Assembly (NCBI GenBank): GCA_016916535.1 | Contig: CP070276.1 | Coordinates: 124,001 to 188,000, forward strand | Reading direction: 5' to 3' | DNA from: Dysgonomonadaceae bacterium zrk40 | Lineage (GTDB): Bacteria > Bacteroidota > Bacteroidia > Bacteroidales > Dysgonomonadaceae | Length of the DNA stretch: 64,000 nt | Shown here: positions 53,222-62,440 of the stretch, in pieces | How the letters are laid out: every line of letters starts with the position of its first letter | Position numbering within the stretch: position 1 is the first letter of the stretch | Made by a program: the position numbers and the translations under genes | Notes under the pieces: generated by a model | The model's database searches: none | What the model saw: the letters and a program-made list of their open reading frames with translations, nothing else | Told to the model about the DNA's origin: nothing

Positions 53222-54694
53222 ATGAGCGATTATTTACAGGCCGAACGGGCACAGGAGTGGCGTGAAGCGTTGCGCAAATCGATGAAGAACAAAGATCGCA
53301 CCAACCTCCCTAGGGTGCAGATGCCGGAGGTAGACCCGGAGGTGCGGAGTCACACCTATGATGAGGTGAACCTGGGACTTACCGTAGAGCTGGCCACCGG
53401 CGAGTCACACCGCTGTCTCGACTGTGTGGATCCCACCTGCATCAGTGGCTGCCCTGTGGAGATCAACATCCCCAAGTTCATCAAGAACATCGAACGGGGA
53501 GAATATCTCGAAGCAGCCCGCACGCTCAAGGAGAGCAGTGCCCTGCCGGCAGTCTGCGGACGTGTATGCCCGCAGGAGAGGCAGTGTGAGAGCCAATGTT
53601 TCTATACCCTGAAACTGAAAAAAGAGCCGGTGGCCATCGGTCACCTGGAACGGTTCGCAGCCGATTATGAACGGATGAGCGGCCAGCTCTCCGTGCCGGC
53701 CACGGCACCCGCCAACGGCATCAGGATCGCCGTGGTGGGCTCCGGTCCCGCGGGACTGGCATTTGCCGGCGACATGGTAAAGTATGGCTACGACGTCACC
53801 GTCTTCGAAGCGCTGCATGAGCTGGGGGGGGTACTCCGCTACGGCATCCCCGAGTTTCGTCTGCCCAACAATATTGTCGACATCGAAATCGAGGGGCTCC
53901 GCAAGATGGGGGTGAAATTCGAAACCAACTGCATCATCGGCAAGACCATCTCGCAGGAAGACCTCCGTGAAGAGGGCTACAAGGCCATCTTCGTGGGCAG
54001 TGGTGCCGGGCTGCCCAACTTCATGAACATCCCCGGTGAGAACCTGAATGGCATCATGTCCTGCAACGAGTACCTCACCCGTGTCAACCTGATGCAGGCC
54101 GCCGACCCGGAGAGCGACACCCCCGTACACATGGGCCGGAAGGTCGCAGTGATCGGTGGTGGCAACACTGCCATGGACGCCGTACGTACCGCCCGCCGAC
54201 TTGGAGCTGAGAGAGCGATGATCGTCTACCGCCGCTCGGAAGAGGAGATGCCGGCCCGCATCGAGGAGATCAAGCATGCCAAGGAAGAAGGCATCGAGTT
54301 CTACACCCTGCACAACCCGCTTCGTTACGAAGGCGATGAGCGGGGACGGGTGCAGCGCATGCTGCTGCAACGCATGGAGCTGGGGGCACCCGACCAGTCG
54401 GGCCGCCGCCGTCCCGTGCCCATCGAAGGGGCAACCGACTGGCTGGAGGTCGATGAGGTGATCGTCAGCGTGGGGGTCTCCCCCAACCCACTCATCCCAC
54501 AGAGCTTCAGCGGACTGGAAGTAACCGGCTGGGGCACCATCGTGGTCAACCAGGAGACCATGCAGAGCGCCGATGAGATGATCTACGCCGGCGGCGACAT
54601 CGTACGCGGTGGTGCCACCGTGATCCTCGCCATGGGTGACGGACGCAAAGCAGCCAAAGCGATGCACCAACATCTTCAACAACAAACGTCATGA
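53222..54694 (+). CDS. gltA: NfnB / glutamate synthase small-subunit-like NADPH oxidoreductase
   Basis: This 490-residue flavoprotein has an N-terminal two-[4Fe-4S] region (RCLDCVDPTCISGCPVEINI; CGRVCPQERQCESQC), FAD motif VVGSGPAGLAFAGDMVKYGY, and NAD(P) motif VAVIGGGNTAMDAVRTARRL. It is the large Nfn subunit or an unpaired glutamate-synthase beta chain; a large GltB is absent here, and the neighbour NfnA favours Nfn. Nfn balances NADH, NADPH and ferredoxin in anaerobes. The last four bases overlap the pdxB start (ATGA), so the three genes are one operon. Confidence 0.93.
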   Translation: MSDYLQAERAQEWREALRKSMKNKDRTNLPRVQMPEVDPEVRSHTYDEVNLGLTVELATGESHRCLDCVDPTCISGCPVEINIPKFIKNIERGEYLEAARTLKESSALPAVCGRVCPQERQCESQCFYTLKLKKEPVAIGHLERFAADYERMSGQLSVPATAPANGIRIAVVGSGPAGLAFAGDMVKYGYDVTVFEALHELGGVLRYGIPEFRLPNNIVDIEIEGLRKMGVKFETNCIIGKTISQEDLREEGYKAIFVGSGAGLPNFMNIPGENLNGIMSCNEYLTRVNLMQAADPESDTPVHMGRKVAVIGGGNTAMDAVRTARRLGAERAMIVYRRSEEEMPARIEEIKHAKEEGIEFYTLHNPLRYEGDERGRVQRMLLQRMELGAPDQSGRRRPVPIEGATDWLEVDEVIVSVGVSPNPLIPQSFSGLEVTGWGTIVVNQETMQSADEMIYAGGDIVRGGATVILAMGDGRKAAKAMHQHLQQQTS

Positions 54695-55809
54695 GAAAAT
54701 TAAGGATCCTGGCCGACGCCCACATCCCCTACCTGAGAGGCGTTGCCGAGCAGCTGGGCGAAGTGGAATACCTGCCGGGCAACCAATTTACCCGTGAGGC
54801 GATACACGACAAGGATGCCTTGATCGTGCGCACGGTGACCCACTTCGGGGAGGAGATCCTCAGCGGGAGCAACGTGCAGCTCATCTGCTCCGCCACCATC
54901 GGCTACGACCACATCGACACCGCCTGGTGCGACCAAAACAACGTCGCCTGGCGCACCGCCCCCGGATGCAACGCCGCCTCCGTGGAGCAGTACATCACCT
55001 CCTCACTCCTGTTGCTGGCGCACAAACACCGGTTCAACCTGCAGGCCATGACCATCGGCATCGTGGGCGTGGGCAACGTGGGGAGCAAGGTAGCCGCCGC
55101 CTGCCGCAAGCTGGGCATGCGGGTGCTGCTCAACGACCCTCCCCGCGAAGAGCGCGAGGGCAAGGGGCTCTTCACCGACCTCGATACCATCCGCCGGGAA
55201 GCCCATTTCATCACCTTCCACACGCCGCTCACCCGCACGGGGAAGCATGCCACCCATCACCTTGCCGGGGAGCAATTCTATGAGCACCTTCCCATGAAAC
55301 CCTTCATCTTCAACGCTGCCCGCGGAGGAGTCACCTGCAACCTCTCCCTCACCAGGGCGCTGCAACAGGGCACCGTGCGGGGTGCCGTGATCGACTGCTG
55401 GGAGAACGAACCCAACATCAGTGGGGAGTTGCTTCAGCTGGTGGACATCGCCACCCCCCATATCGCCGGATACAGTGCGGACGGCAAGTGGACCGCCACG
55501 AAGATGAGCCTCGAAAACCTGATTCAGCACTTCGCAATGGATGCAACGCCCCACTATGCCGCGATACCGGCTCCGGAAGAACCCCTCATCGATTTGAAGG
55601 ATATCCCCCTGGAGGCACAACTGGCACATGCCGTGTGGCACACCTACCAACCGTTGCAAGAGACCTCCGCATTGAAGGCATCGCCCCAACAGTTCTACCG
55701 TTTCCGCTCGGAGTACCCCCTGCGCAGGGAGTACCATGCCTTCACGGTCCGCCATGCCCATCCAACAATCGCAGAGACGCTTCAGCAGCTCGGATTCACC
55801 GTTGCATAG
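54691..55809 (+). CDS. pdxB: 4-phosphoerythronate dehydrogenase
   Basis: This 372-residue enzyme oxidises 4-phosphoerythronate in vitamin B6 synthesis. It belongs to the D-2-hydroxyacid dehydrogenases: IGIVGVGNVGSKVAAACRKL is the NAD loop, FIFNAARGGVTCNLSLTRAL carries the Arg, DCWENEPNISGELLQLVDIA the Glu and ATPHIAGYSADGKWTATKMS the His; the GYSADGK text and the C-terminal extra domain mark PdxB and not SerA or LdhA. It is translated with gltA through a 4-bp overlap. Confidence 0.95.
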   Translation: MRKLRILADAHIPYLRGVAEQLGEVEYLPGNQFTREAIHDKDALIVRTVTHFGEEILSGSNVQLICSATIGYDHIDTAWCDQNNVAWRTAPGCNAASVEQYITSSLLLLAHKHRFNLQAMTIGIVGVGNVGSKVAAACRKLGMRVLLNDPPREEREGKGLFTDLDTIRREAHFITFHTPLTRTGKHATHHLAGEQFYEHLPMKPFIFNAARGGVTCNLSLTRALQQGTVRGAVIDCWENEPNISGELLQLVDIATPHIAGYSADGKWTATKMSLENLIQHFAMDATPHYAAIPAPEEPLIDLKDIPLEAQLAHAVWHTYQPLQETSALKASPQQFYRFRSEYPLRREYHAFTVRHAHPTIAETLQQLGFTVA

Positions 55810-55863
55810 CGTGCTCCGCAAGAAGTGCATCGCACAAAATAAAAAAATTCATAAATAGTTGTG

Positions 55864-55899
55864 AAGGCTTTTTCTATTGCGGTAAAAGCCTTAAATTTG
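55864..55899 (+). promoter_or_regulatory. Hairpin overlapping the -7 box of the TPR/OmpA-like lipoprotein gene
   Basis: AAGGCTTTT (55864-55872) pairs with AAAAGCCTT (55884-55892), and the -7 box TAAATTTG (55892-55899) begins at its last base. The hairpin lacks a T tail, so it may be a weak terminator of pdxB, an operator, or both. Confidence 0.45.
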
Positions 55900-55960
55900 T
55901 CTGCAGAATATCCAAGTGGAAAAGACGATTCAAACTCACATACAAATCAACTCAAACAAC

Positions 55961-57661
55961 ATGAAAAAAAAATCCTTCTATTTGTCATTTTTACTGATGA
56001 TGGGGGTGGCACTCTTCACCACCTCCTGCAGCAGTAAGCTGAAACCACTCTCTCAGAACAACTTCAACGTAACCCCCTCCCCCATGGAGACGGTGGGCAA
56101 CCAGGTACCGGTAACCATCAACGGCACCTTCCCTGAAAAGTGGTTCCACAAGAACGGTATCGTCACCATCACCCCCATCCTGAAGTATGGCGACAAAGAG
56201 CTGGCCGGCACACCCTACAGTTTCCAGGGAGAGAACATCGCCGGCAACCGTACCACCATCTCCAACAGCCGTGGTGGCAACTTCACCATGAGCAGCACCT
56301 TCCCCTACAGCGAGGAGATGATCTTCTCAGAGCTCTTCCTTCGTTTCGACGGCAGCATCAAGAAGAAGAGATCACCCCTGCCCGACCTCAAGGTGGCAGA
56401 TGGTGTCATCGCCACCTCCGCCCTGGCAGACGTGCGCACCACCACACCCTCGGTAGCCCCCGACGGGTTCCAGCGCATCATCAAGGAGGCACAGGAAGCA
56501 AGCATCATGTTCGTCATCCAGCAGGCCAACCTGCGTCAGAGCGAGCTCAACAAGCGTGACCTGAACGACTGGAAACGACGTGTTGAAGAAGCCTTCAACG
56601 ATCCGCGTCAAAACATCAACGTGGAGGTATCGGCCTACGCCTCACCCGACGGTGGCCTCTCCCTCAACGAGCAGCTTGCCGCCAAGCGTGAGCAGAACAC
56701 CTCCGGTTACCTGGAAGAAGAGCTGAAGAAGCGCAACATCGACACCGATGTCTATGCCCGCTACACCGCCGAAGACTGGGAAGGCTTCCGCCAGCTGGTA
56801 TCCGCCTCCGACCTGCAGGACAAAGAGCTGATCCTGCGCGTGCTGGAGATGTACCCCGACTCAGAGACCCGCGAGCGTGAGATCAAGAACATCTCCTACG
56901 TCTTTGAAGATCTGGCCACCACCATCCTGCCGCAGCTGCGTCGTTCGCGCATCGTGGCCAACATCGAGATCGTGGGCAAGTCCGACGAGGAGATCATGAC
57001 CGCCTGGAACAACAGCCCCAAGGAGTTGACGGTAGAAGAGCTGCTCTACGCCTCCTCGCTCACCGACGATGAGCAGGTGAAGGAACGCATCTACCAGTAC
57101 GTTACCGCCAACTTCTCAGACGACTACCGCGGATGGAACAACATCGGCACCATGTTCTACAAGCAGGGCGATTACAGCAAGGCCGCACAGGCATTCAACC
57201 GTGCCGCCCAGGTGAACCCCTCCGCCGCCGAGGTGAACATGAACAAGGCACTGCTGGCCCTTATGGAGAACAAGACAGACGAAGCCAACGAGCTGCTGGG
57301 CCGCTCCGCCGGAGCCTCCGGTCTGGATGAAGCCATGGGCCTTTACAGCATGTTGCAAGGTAACTACAACCAGGCTGTTGGTGCCTATGGCAACTCCGTC
57401 TCCAACAACGCCGGTCTGGCCCACCTGCTGGTAAGAGACTACAACAAGGCCAAGCAAACGCTCGAAGCAATTGAGCAGCCCGATGCCACCACCGCCTACC
57501 TGCTGGCCATCATCGCCTCCAGGACCAACAACTTCAACGAGGTGGTCTCCAACCTGCGCTCCGCCATTGCGCACGACCCCGCCATCGCACAAAAGGCACT
57601 CAAGGACCTTGAGTTCGCGAAATACCTCACCAACCAGGAGTTCCGCTCGCTGCTGAACTAA
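55961..57661 (+). CDS. TPR lipoprotein with an OmpA-like segment
   Basis: The start at 55961 (MKKKSFYLSFLLMMGVALFT) gives 566 residues with lipobox FTTSC-S; an earlier start (55916) lies within the leader. The N half is beta-rich; residues about 215-290 (INVEVSAYASPDGGLSLNEQ, LAAKREQNTSGYLEEELKKR) follow the OmpA-like pattern for peptidoglycan binding; the C half has TPR units (WNNIGTMFYKQGDYSKAAQA, FNRAAQVNPSAAEVNMNKAL). It probably organises an outer-membrane or gliding/secretion-like complex; the partner is unknown. The hairpin at 57701-57738 follows it. Confidence 0.8.
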   Translation: MKKKSFYLSFLLMMGVALFTTSCSSKLKPLSQNNFNVTPSPMETVGNQVPVTINGTFPEKWFHKNGIVTITPILKYGDKELAGTPYSFQGENIAGNRTTISNSRGGNFTMSSTFPYSEEMIFSELFLRFDGSIKKKRSPLPDLKVADGVIATSALADVRTTTPSVAPDGFQRIIKEAQEASIMFVIQQANLRQSELNKRDLNDWKRRVEEAFNDPRQNINVEVSAYASPDGGLSLNEQLAAKREQNTSGYLEEELKKRNIDTDVYARYTAEDWEGFRQLVSASDLQDKELILRVLEMYPDSETREREIKNISYVFEDLATTILPQLRRSRIVANIEIVGKSDEEIMTAWNNSPKELTVEELLYASSLTDDEQVKERIYQYVTANFSDDYRGWNNIGTMFYKQGDYSKAAQAFNRAAQVNPSAAEVNMNKALLALMENKTDEANELLGRSAGASGLDEAMGLYSMLQGNYNQAVGAYGNSVSNNAGLAHLLVRDYNKAKQTLEAIEQPDATTAYLLAIIASRTNNFNEVVSNLRSAIAHDPAIAQKALKDLEFAKYLTNQEFRSLLN

Positions 57662-57700
57662 TATAACTGGATAATATTAAGCAGGATTCAATTCCTGTTG

Positions 57701-57738
57701 CACACCCCAAAAGCGCATCACCTGCCTTTTGGGGTGTG
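57701..57738. terminator. Strong hairpin after the TPR/OmpA-like gene
   Basis: CACACCCCAAAAG (57701-57713) pairs perfectly with CTTTTGGGGTGTG (57726-57738) around a 12-nt loop. The T tail is poor (TTCGTT), so termination may be partial. Confidence 0.6.
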
Positions 57739-57829
57739 TTCGTTAAAAAAAGAGGCGATCCCTTCTGTAACCGGTGAAAAAAAACTAATTTTACACCCTG
57801 AAAACAGACAACAGCCCATTCAAGCAACA

Positions 57830-58609
57830 ATGATCCGTTCACTACAAATAAAACTGGTACTGAGTCTCTCACTCCTCGTGGTGATGCTGCTGGCCGCAGC
57901 AGTCATGTCGATGAGGGAGTTCCGCAACATGGGCGACTCGGTGAAAGGGGTGCTCAACAACAACTTCAGCTCCATCGAAGCAGCAAAGCGGATGATGGAT
58001 GCACTGGAACGGGAGGACAGCGGACTCCTGCTCTGGATCATCGGAGAGCAGGAAGAGGGATCCCAAACCATTCATGCATCACATGCCATCATCCGCAGTG
58101 CACTGGAGGATGCTGTGAAGAACATCACCGAGACCGATGAGCCTCGCCACATCTCCGACATCACCGAAAGCTATGATGCCTACCATGCCTCCGTCCTCTC
58201 CATCCTCGAAGGGGCGTTACCTCCGGCAGAAGCGAAAGAGATCTACAACAGCGAGACACAATCGCTCTTCTTCAGTGCCAAAGAGACGGTGAATGCGCTG
58301 TTGATGCTCAACCAGGAACAGATGTACCATCAGTCGGAGATCATCCAGGAACGCTCCCGCAGGGCCATGATGCCCGCCTTCATCTCGCTCGCCGCAGCAG
58401 TCCTGTTTGCCCTGCTGCTCTTCTATTTCATCAGGATCTACTTCTTCCGTCCGATAAAAAAACTGACGGAGAGCATCCGCGACTATTACCCCGAGAAAGG
58501 AAGGCTCGATAGCTGCATCGCCACACGCGATGAGTTCAATCAGCTCGAAGAGGAGCTGAACAACTTCATATCGCGCCTGTTGTGGCGAAGAGAACAACCT
58601 AAAGAATAG
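57830..58609 (+). CDS. Membrane sensor with a four-helix periplasmic domain and HAMP-like linker, no output domain
   Basis: Start at 57830 (MIRSLQIKLVLSLSLLVVML) is used since the upstream frame runs through a hairpin. The 259 residues give two membrane helices (about 8-28 and 183-205) around a 150-residue, mostly helical periplasmic domain of the four-helix type found in chemoreceptors and KinB kinases (EAAKRMMDALEREDSGLLLW). After helix two comes a HAMP-like FFRPIKKLTESIRDYYPEK and a short coiled tail; there is no kinase, cyclase or methyl-accepting domain. It ends 5 bp before trkH, so they are one unit. A role in controlling TrkH is inference. Confidence 0.7.
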   Translation: MIRSLQIKLVLSLSLLVVMLLAAAVMSMREFRNMGDSVKGVLNNNFSSIEAAKRMMDALEREDSGLLLWIIGEQEEGSQTIHASHAIIRSALEDAVKNITETDEPRHISDITESYDAYHASVLSILEGALPPAEAKEIYNSETQSLFFSAKETVNALLMLNQEQMYHQSEIIQERSRRAMMPAFISLAAAVLFALLLFYFIRIYFFRPIKKLTESIRDYYPEKGRLDSCIATRDEFNQLEEELNNFISRLLWRREQPKE

Positions 58610-58614
58610 AAAAG

Positions 58615-60057
58615 ATGGTACGCAATAGGGTCGTCATCAAGTATCTCGGTTATATCCTGCTGTTCAACGCACTTTTTTTGTTCATCGCCGCCCTCATCTC
58701 CCTCTACCACCGTGAGAGCTCCCTCAACGCGCTGCTGTTCAGTGCCACCATGTGTGCCGCCCTGGGCACCTTCCCCTACCTCTTCGTGGAGAAGGTAGAA
58801 GAGCTGCGCTTCCATGAGGGACTCGCCATCAGTGTGCTGGGGTGGCTGCTCACCTGCATCGTGGGGATGATGCCCTACTACATCTGGGGCGGAGAGTTCA
58901 CCCTCACCAACGCCTTCTTTGAAAGCGTCTCAGGCTTCACCACCACCGGCGCCAGCATCCTCACCAACGTGGAAGCCTTGCCCATGGGACTGCTCTTCTG
59001 GCGCTCCTCCACCTCCTTCATTGGCGGTGTGGGCATCATCCTGTTCGTGCTGCTGGTACTCCCCGAAAAGAAAGGAGTGCAATCCAGCTTCTACCGTGCC
59101 GAGGTCTCCGATCTCTCCAAGATGAGCTTCCGCACCCGTTCGCGCCACATCGTGCGCATCATCGCTACCGTCTATTTCTCGCTCATCATCACCGAGACCA
59201 TCCTGTTGAAACTGCTGGGCATGAGCTTCTTCGACGCCGTCTGCCACTCGCTCTCCACCATCGCCACCTCCGGCTTCTCCACCCGCAACCTGAGCATCGC
59301 CGCCTTCAACGACGCCCGCATCGAGATGGTGATCACCCTCTTCATGTTGCTCAGCAGCATGCACTTCGGACTTATCTACGCCACCATGACCGGCAAGAAG
59401 CACAACATCTTCACCTCGCGACCCAGCAGGATGTACATGATCGTTGTCGCCACCGGCATCCTGCTCATCGCCTTTCAGCTGTTCCATGAAGCCAGGTACA
59501 GCCTGGGCGATTCGTTCCGCTACGCCGCCTTCCAGGTGGTCTCGCTCACCAGCACCACGGGACTCGTCACCGCCGACACATCCCTCTGGCCCCTCTTCTC
59601 CATCGTCGTGCTCATCTACTTCTCTTTCCAGTGCGGCATGGTAGGCTCCACGGCCGGCGGCATCAAGTTCGACCGTATCTACCTCTTCTTCCACTCCGTC
59701 CGCAAGCAGCTGAAGCTCATCCTCCACCCCAACGGCATCTACACCGTGAAGATGGACAAGCGAACCATCGAGCATGAGATGGAGCTGCAAATCATGGTCT
59801 TCATCATCCTCTACTTCTTCACCTTCTTCGTCACCGCGTTGCTGCTCTCCCTCATGGGGCTCGATGGCGTCACCGCCTTCTCCGCCTCCTTCGCCACCAT
59901 CGGCAACGTCGGTCCCGGTTACGGAGACGTGAGCTCCTTCGGCAACTACGCCGCCATGCCCACTGCGGCCAAGTACCTCCTCTCGGCCAACATGCTGCTG
60001 GGGCGTCTGGAGATCATGAACATCTTTGCCCTCTTCGTGATGGCAGGCCGCAAATAA
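58615..60057 (+). CDS. trkH: Trk/Ktr-type potassium transporter membrane subunit
   Basis: This 480-residue membrane protein has the four-fold pore repeats of TrkH with filter segments VSGFTTTGASILTN, STIATSGFSTRNLS, SLTSTTGLVTADTS and ATIGNVGPGYGDVS, each with the conserved Gly. FFHSVRKQLKLILHPNGIYT is the family's cytosolic loop. It imports potassium. In Bacteroidetes a trkA gene for the cytosolic RCK regulator usually adjoins; here the gene before it is the sensor at 57830 and the gene after is tyrS, so the TrkA partner must be elsewhere or replaced. Confidence 0.95.
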   Translation: MVRNRVVIKYLGYILLFNALFLFIAALISLYHRESSLNALLFSATMCAALGTFPYLFVEKVEELRFHEGLAISVLGWLLTCIVGMMPYYIWGGEFTLTNAFFESVSGFTTTGASILTNVEALPMGLLFWRSSTSFIGGVGIILFVLLVLPEKKGVQSSFYRAEVSDLSKMSFRTRSRHIVRIIATVYFSLIITETILLKLLGMSFFDAVCHSLSTIATSGFSTRNLSIAAFNDARIEMVITLFMLLSSMHFGLIYATMTGKKHNIFTSRPSRMYMIVVATGILLIAFQLFHEARYSLGDSFRYAAFQVVSLTSTTGLVTADTSLWPLFSIVVLIYFSFQCGMVGSTAGGIKFDRIYLFFHSVRKQLKLILHPNGIYTVKMDKRTIEHEMELQIMVFIILYFFTFFVTALLLSLMGLDGVTAFSASFATIGNVGPGYGDVSSFGNYAAMPTAAKYLLSANMLLGRLEIMNIFALFVMAGRK

Positions 60058-60070
60058 CGATGAAATTTAT

Positions 60071-60078
60071 TATCTTTG
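60071..60078 (+). promoter_or_regulatory. -7 box of tyrS
   Basis: TATCTTTG lies 36 bp before the ATG at 60115. It shows that the longer start (TTG at 60076) is inside the promoter and is not used. Confidence 0.55.
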
Positions 60079-60114
60079 CATACTTTTTTACGAACCGATA
60101 GAGACAGAAACAAC

Positions 60115-61410
60115 ATGATGAATTTTGTGGAAGAGCTCCGCTGGCGCGGCATGGTACACGATGTGATGCCCGGCACCGAGGAGCTTTTACTGAAAGGACA
60201 GACATCCGGCTACCTGGGCATCGACCCCACGGCCGACTCATTGCACATAGGCCACCTGGTGGGGGTGATGATGCTCAAGCACCTGCAGCGCTCCGGGCAC
60301 ACGCCCGTAGCCCTCGTGGGCGGTGCCACCGGCATGATCGGCGACCCCTCCATGAAGTCCGCCGAGCGCAACCTGCTCGACGAGGCAACGCTGCGCCACA
60401 ACCAGGAAGCCATCAAGCAACAGCTTGCCAAGTTCCTCGATTTCGAGAGCGACATCCCCAACCGTGCCATCCTGGTCAACAACTACGACTGGATGAAAGA
60501 CTACAGCTTCCTGAACTTCATCCGCGACATCGGCAAGCACCTCACCGTCAACTACATGATGGCCAAAGACTCCGTGAAGAAGCGGCTCAGCGGCGAGTCC
60601 AGTGAAGGAATGTCCTTCACCGAGTTCTCCTACCAGCTGCTGCAGGGATATGACTTCCTGCACCTCTACCGCGAGAAGGGCGTCCGCCTGCAGGTGGGCG
60701 GCTCCGACCAGTGGGGCAACATCACCACCGGCACCGAGCTCATCCGCCGTGTGGAGGGAGGCGAAGCCTTCGCCCTCGTCTGCCCCCTCATCACCAAGGC
60801 CGATGGCGGCAAGTTCGGCAAGACCGAGAGCGGCAACGTATGGCTCGACCGGCGCTACACCACCCCCTACCAGTTCTACCAGTTCTGGCTCAACGTGAGC
60901 GATGCCGATGCGGAGAAATACATCAAGATCTTCACCTCCCTCACCCGTGAGGAGATCGAGGCACTCGTCAGCGAGCAGCAAGCCGCACCCCACCTCCGTC
61001 CCCTGCAGAAGCGACTGGCCGAAGAGGTCACCGTGATGGTACACTCGCGCGAAGACTATGAGATGGCGGTCAACGCCTCGCAGATCCTCTTCGGGCGCTC
61101 CACCTCCGAGATGCTGCGCTCCATCGACGAAACCACCTTCCTGCAGGTGTTTGAAGGCGTACCCCAGTTCGCCGTCTCCCGCGAGAAGCTGGCCGAAGGC
61201 ATCAAGGCCGTCGACCTGCTGACCGATGATGCCGCCGTCTTTCCCTCCAAGGGAGAGATGCGCAAGACCGTGCAGGCCGGCGGTGTGATGATCAACAAGG
61301 AGAAGCTGGAGCAGTATGACGAGGAGATCAACCACTCCCACCTCATTGGCGACAAGTATATCCTGGCGCAGCGCGGCAAGAAAAGCTACTTCCTGCTCAT
61401 CGCAGAATAG
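60115..61410 (+). CDS. tyrS: Tyrosine--tRNA ligase
   Basis: The start at 60115 ([20 protein letters not shown]) gives 431 residues. Class I motifs are [15 protein letters not shown] (HIGH) and [12 protein letters not shown] (KMSKS-type loop), with [20 protein letters not shown] and [20 protein letters not shown] between them for tyrosine binding; the C end holds an S4-like RNA-binding domain ([20 protein letters not shown]). It charges tRNA-Tyr. It has its own promoter after trkH. Confidence 0.97.
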   Translation: MMNFVEELRWRGMVHDVMPGTEELLLKGQTSGYLGIDPTADSLHIGHLVGVMMLKHLQRSGHTPVALVGGATGMIGDPSMKSAERNLLDEATLRHNQEAIKQQLAKFLDFESDIPNRAILVNNYDWMKDYSFLNFIRDIGKHLTVNYMMAKDSVKKRLSGESSEGMSFTEFSYQLLQGYDFLHLYREKGVRLQVGGSDQWGNITTGTELIRRVEGGEAFALVCPLITKADGGKFGKTESGNVWLDRRYTTPYQFYQFWLNVSDADAEKYIKIFTSLTREEIEALVSEQQAAPHLRPLQKRLAEEVTVMVHSREDYEMAVNASQILFGRSTSEMLRSIDETTFLQVFEGVPQFAVSREKLAEGIKAVDLLTDDAAVFPSKGEMRKTVQAGGVMINKEKLEQYDEEINHSHLIGDKYILAQRGKKSYFLLIAE

Positions 61411-61444
61411 TAACCAATCAGACCCTGAAAAAGGGGCTGAATAA

Positions 61445-61476
61445 TTTGGTGCGTTCAATATATTGTGCTACTTTTG
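61445..61476 (+). promoter_or_regulatory. Promoter of tRNA-Gln
   Basis: TTTG (61445-61448), a 20-bp spacer and TACTTTTG (61469-61476), ending 28 bp before the tRNA. Confidence 0.75.
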
Positions 61477-61504
61477 CACTGCTTTTCACGAAGCAAATAA
61501 GGAT

Positions 61505-61578
61505 TGTCCCATGGTGTAACGGTAGCACATCTGATTTTGGTTCAGCCAGTTAAGGTTCGAATCCTTGTGGGACAACCA
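61505..61578 (+). tRNA. tRNA-Gln (anticodon TTG)
   Basis: TGTCCCA at 61505-61511 pairs with TGGGACA at 61568-61574. The anticodon arm CTGA-TTTTGGT-TCAG places TTG at 61537-61539, reading CAA glutamine codons. The T arm contains GGTTCGAATCC. Discriminator A is followed by an encoded CCA to 61578. Confidence 0.95.
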
Positions 61579-61632
61579 TTGAAACGGCGCATTTAGTTCA
61601 TAAACAACTATTTGCGGCGTTTTCAATTTTTT
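61579..61632 (+). terminator. Terminator of tRNA-Gln
   Basis: GAAACGGCGCA...TAGTT pairs with AACTA...TGCGGCGTTTTC with small mismatches, followed by AATTTTTT. Confidence 0.7.
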
Positions 61633-61744
61633 ACAAACGCGAGAATTTTGATGGGGATGATAGGTGTTTTTCCTTAAACAGTTTATAATTGTAATCAGTT
61701 ACTTCGCATGTGCAATTTTCGGCAAGATTGAATGTACAGAAATT

Positions 61745-62314
61745 TTACCAGTCGTCATCTGTTTCTTTGTTCTTGATGAAATTGTCATACTGAGTACAAA
61801 AATCATTGAAAAAAGACTCTAACATCTTTATTGAGTCTTTCATATTTGGTTTACCATCCTTCTTAAAAAGTGATCTTGTTGGGGTAACAATACTATTTTT
61901 CCCGTGAAGGACTAACCTTGTTTCTTTTCCATCAGAATTACCTGTACATTCAAAATTGGGAGCATTGATACGTACCCTATCATCTTTGAATTGGAAAGAT
62001 ATTGTATATTGTAAATCCCACACAGCTAGATAAGACCCTAGAACCTTACCAGTACCGACAGCATCTTTTTTAAAGCCACTAACGGTTATCATTTCATTTT
62101 TAACTTCGTTAATAACAGCATCAGGAATTTTGTATACAGAGTGAATAAACATTAGAGTTTGATTATACATCTCCTCAGCACTTTTCTCAGGGTAATTTAG
62201 TACAAGATATTCTTTGTCATCTTCAGTAAAAAAACCGTCAATAGTAAGTTTGAATTGAGAAAAAACGCTTGTACTAAATAATGAAATTAATAAGAAGATA
62301 AATGTCTTTTTCAT
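61745..62314 (-). CDS. Secreted DUF4468-like protein
   Basis: Start at 62314 (MKKTFIFLLISLFSTSVFSQ) gives 189 residues with a clean signal peptide. The mature part has a helix-strand pattern (SAEEMYNQTLMFIHSVYKIP, SGFKKDAVGTGKVLGSYLAV, YTISFQFKDDRVRINAPNFE) resembling DUF4468 (TBP-like fold) proteins of Bacteroidetes, though the match is only by layout. The function is unknown. The gene is AT-rich compared with tyrS. It begins the low-GC segment after tRNA-Gln. Confidence 0.6.
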   Translation of the reverse strand: MKKTFIFLLISLFSTSVFSQFKLTIDGFFTEDDKEYLVLNYPEKSAEEMYNQTLMFIHSVYKIPDAVINEVKNEMITVSGFKKDAVGTGKVLGSYLAVWDLQYTISFQFKDDRVRINAPNFECTGNSDGKETRLVLHGKNSIVTPTRSLFKKDGKPNMKDSIKMLESFFNDFCTQYDNFIKNKETDDDW

Positions 62315-62440
62315 AATAATTAATTTTGGTTTATTCCCAAATATAGCTAACATTTAGGAATCAAACATATAAACCAGTAATTAAAAGATAAATATCAGTA
62401 GAAATAGGACGTTTATTAACGAAAAACCATCTCACTGAAA

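Noticed and set aside
53405-54685. 426-residue minus-strand open frame opposite gltA
   Set aside because: It is His/Gly/Asp-rich as expected for the complement of a GC-rich oxidoreductase gene; the plus-strand gene has all family motifs.
60238-61458. 406-residue minus-strand open frame opposite tyrS
   Set aside because: It is the mirror of tyrS codons with no domain; tyrS is certain.
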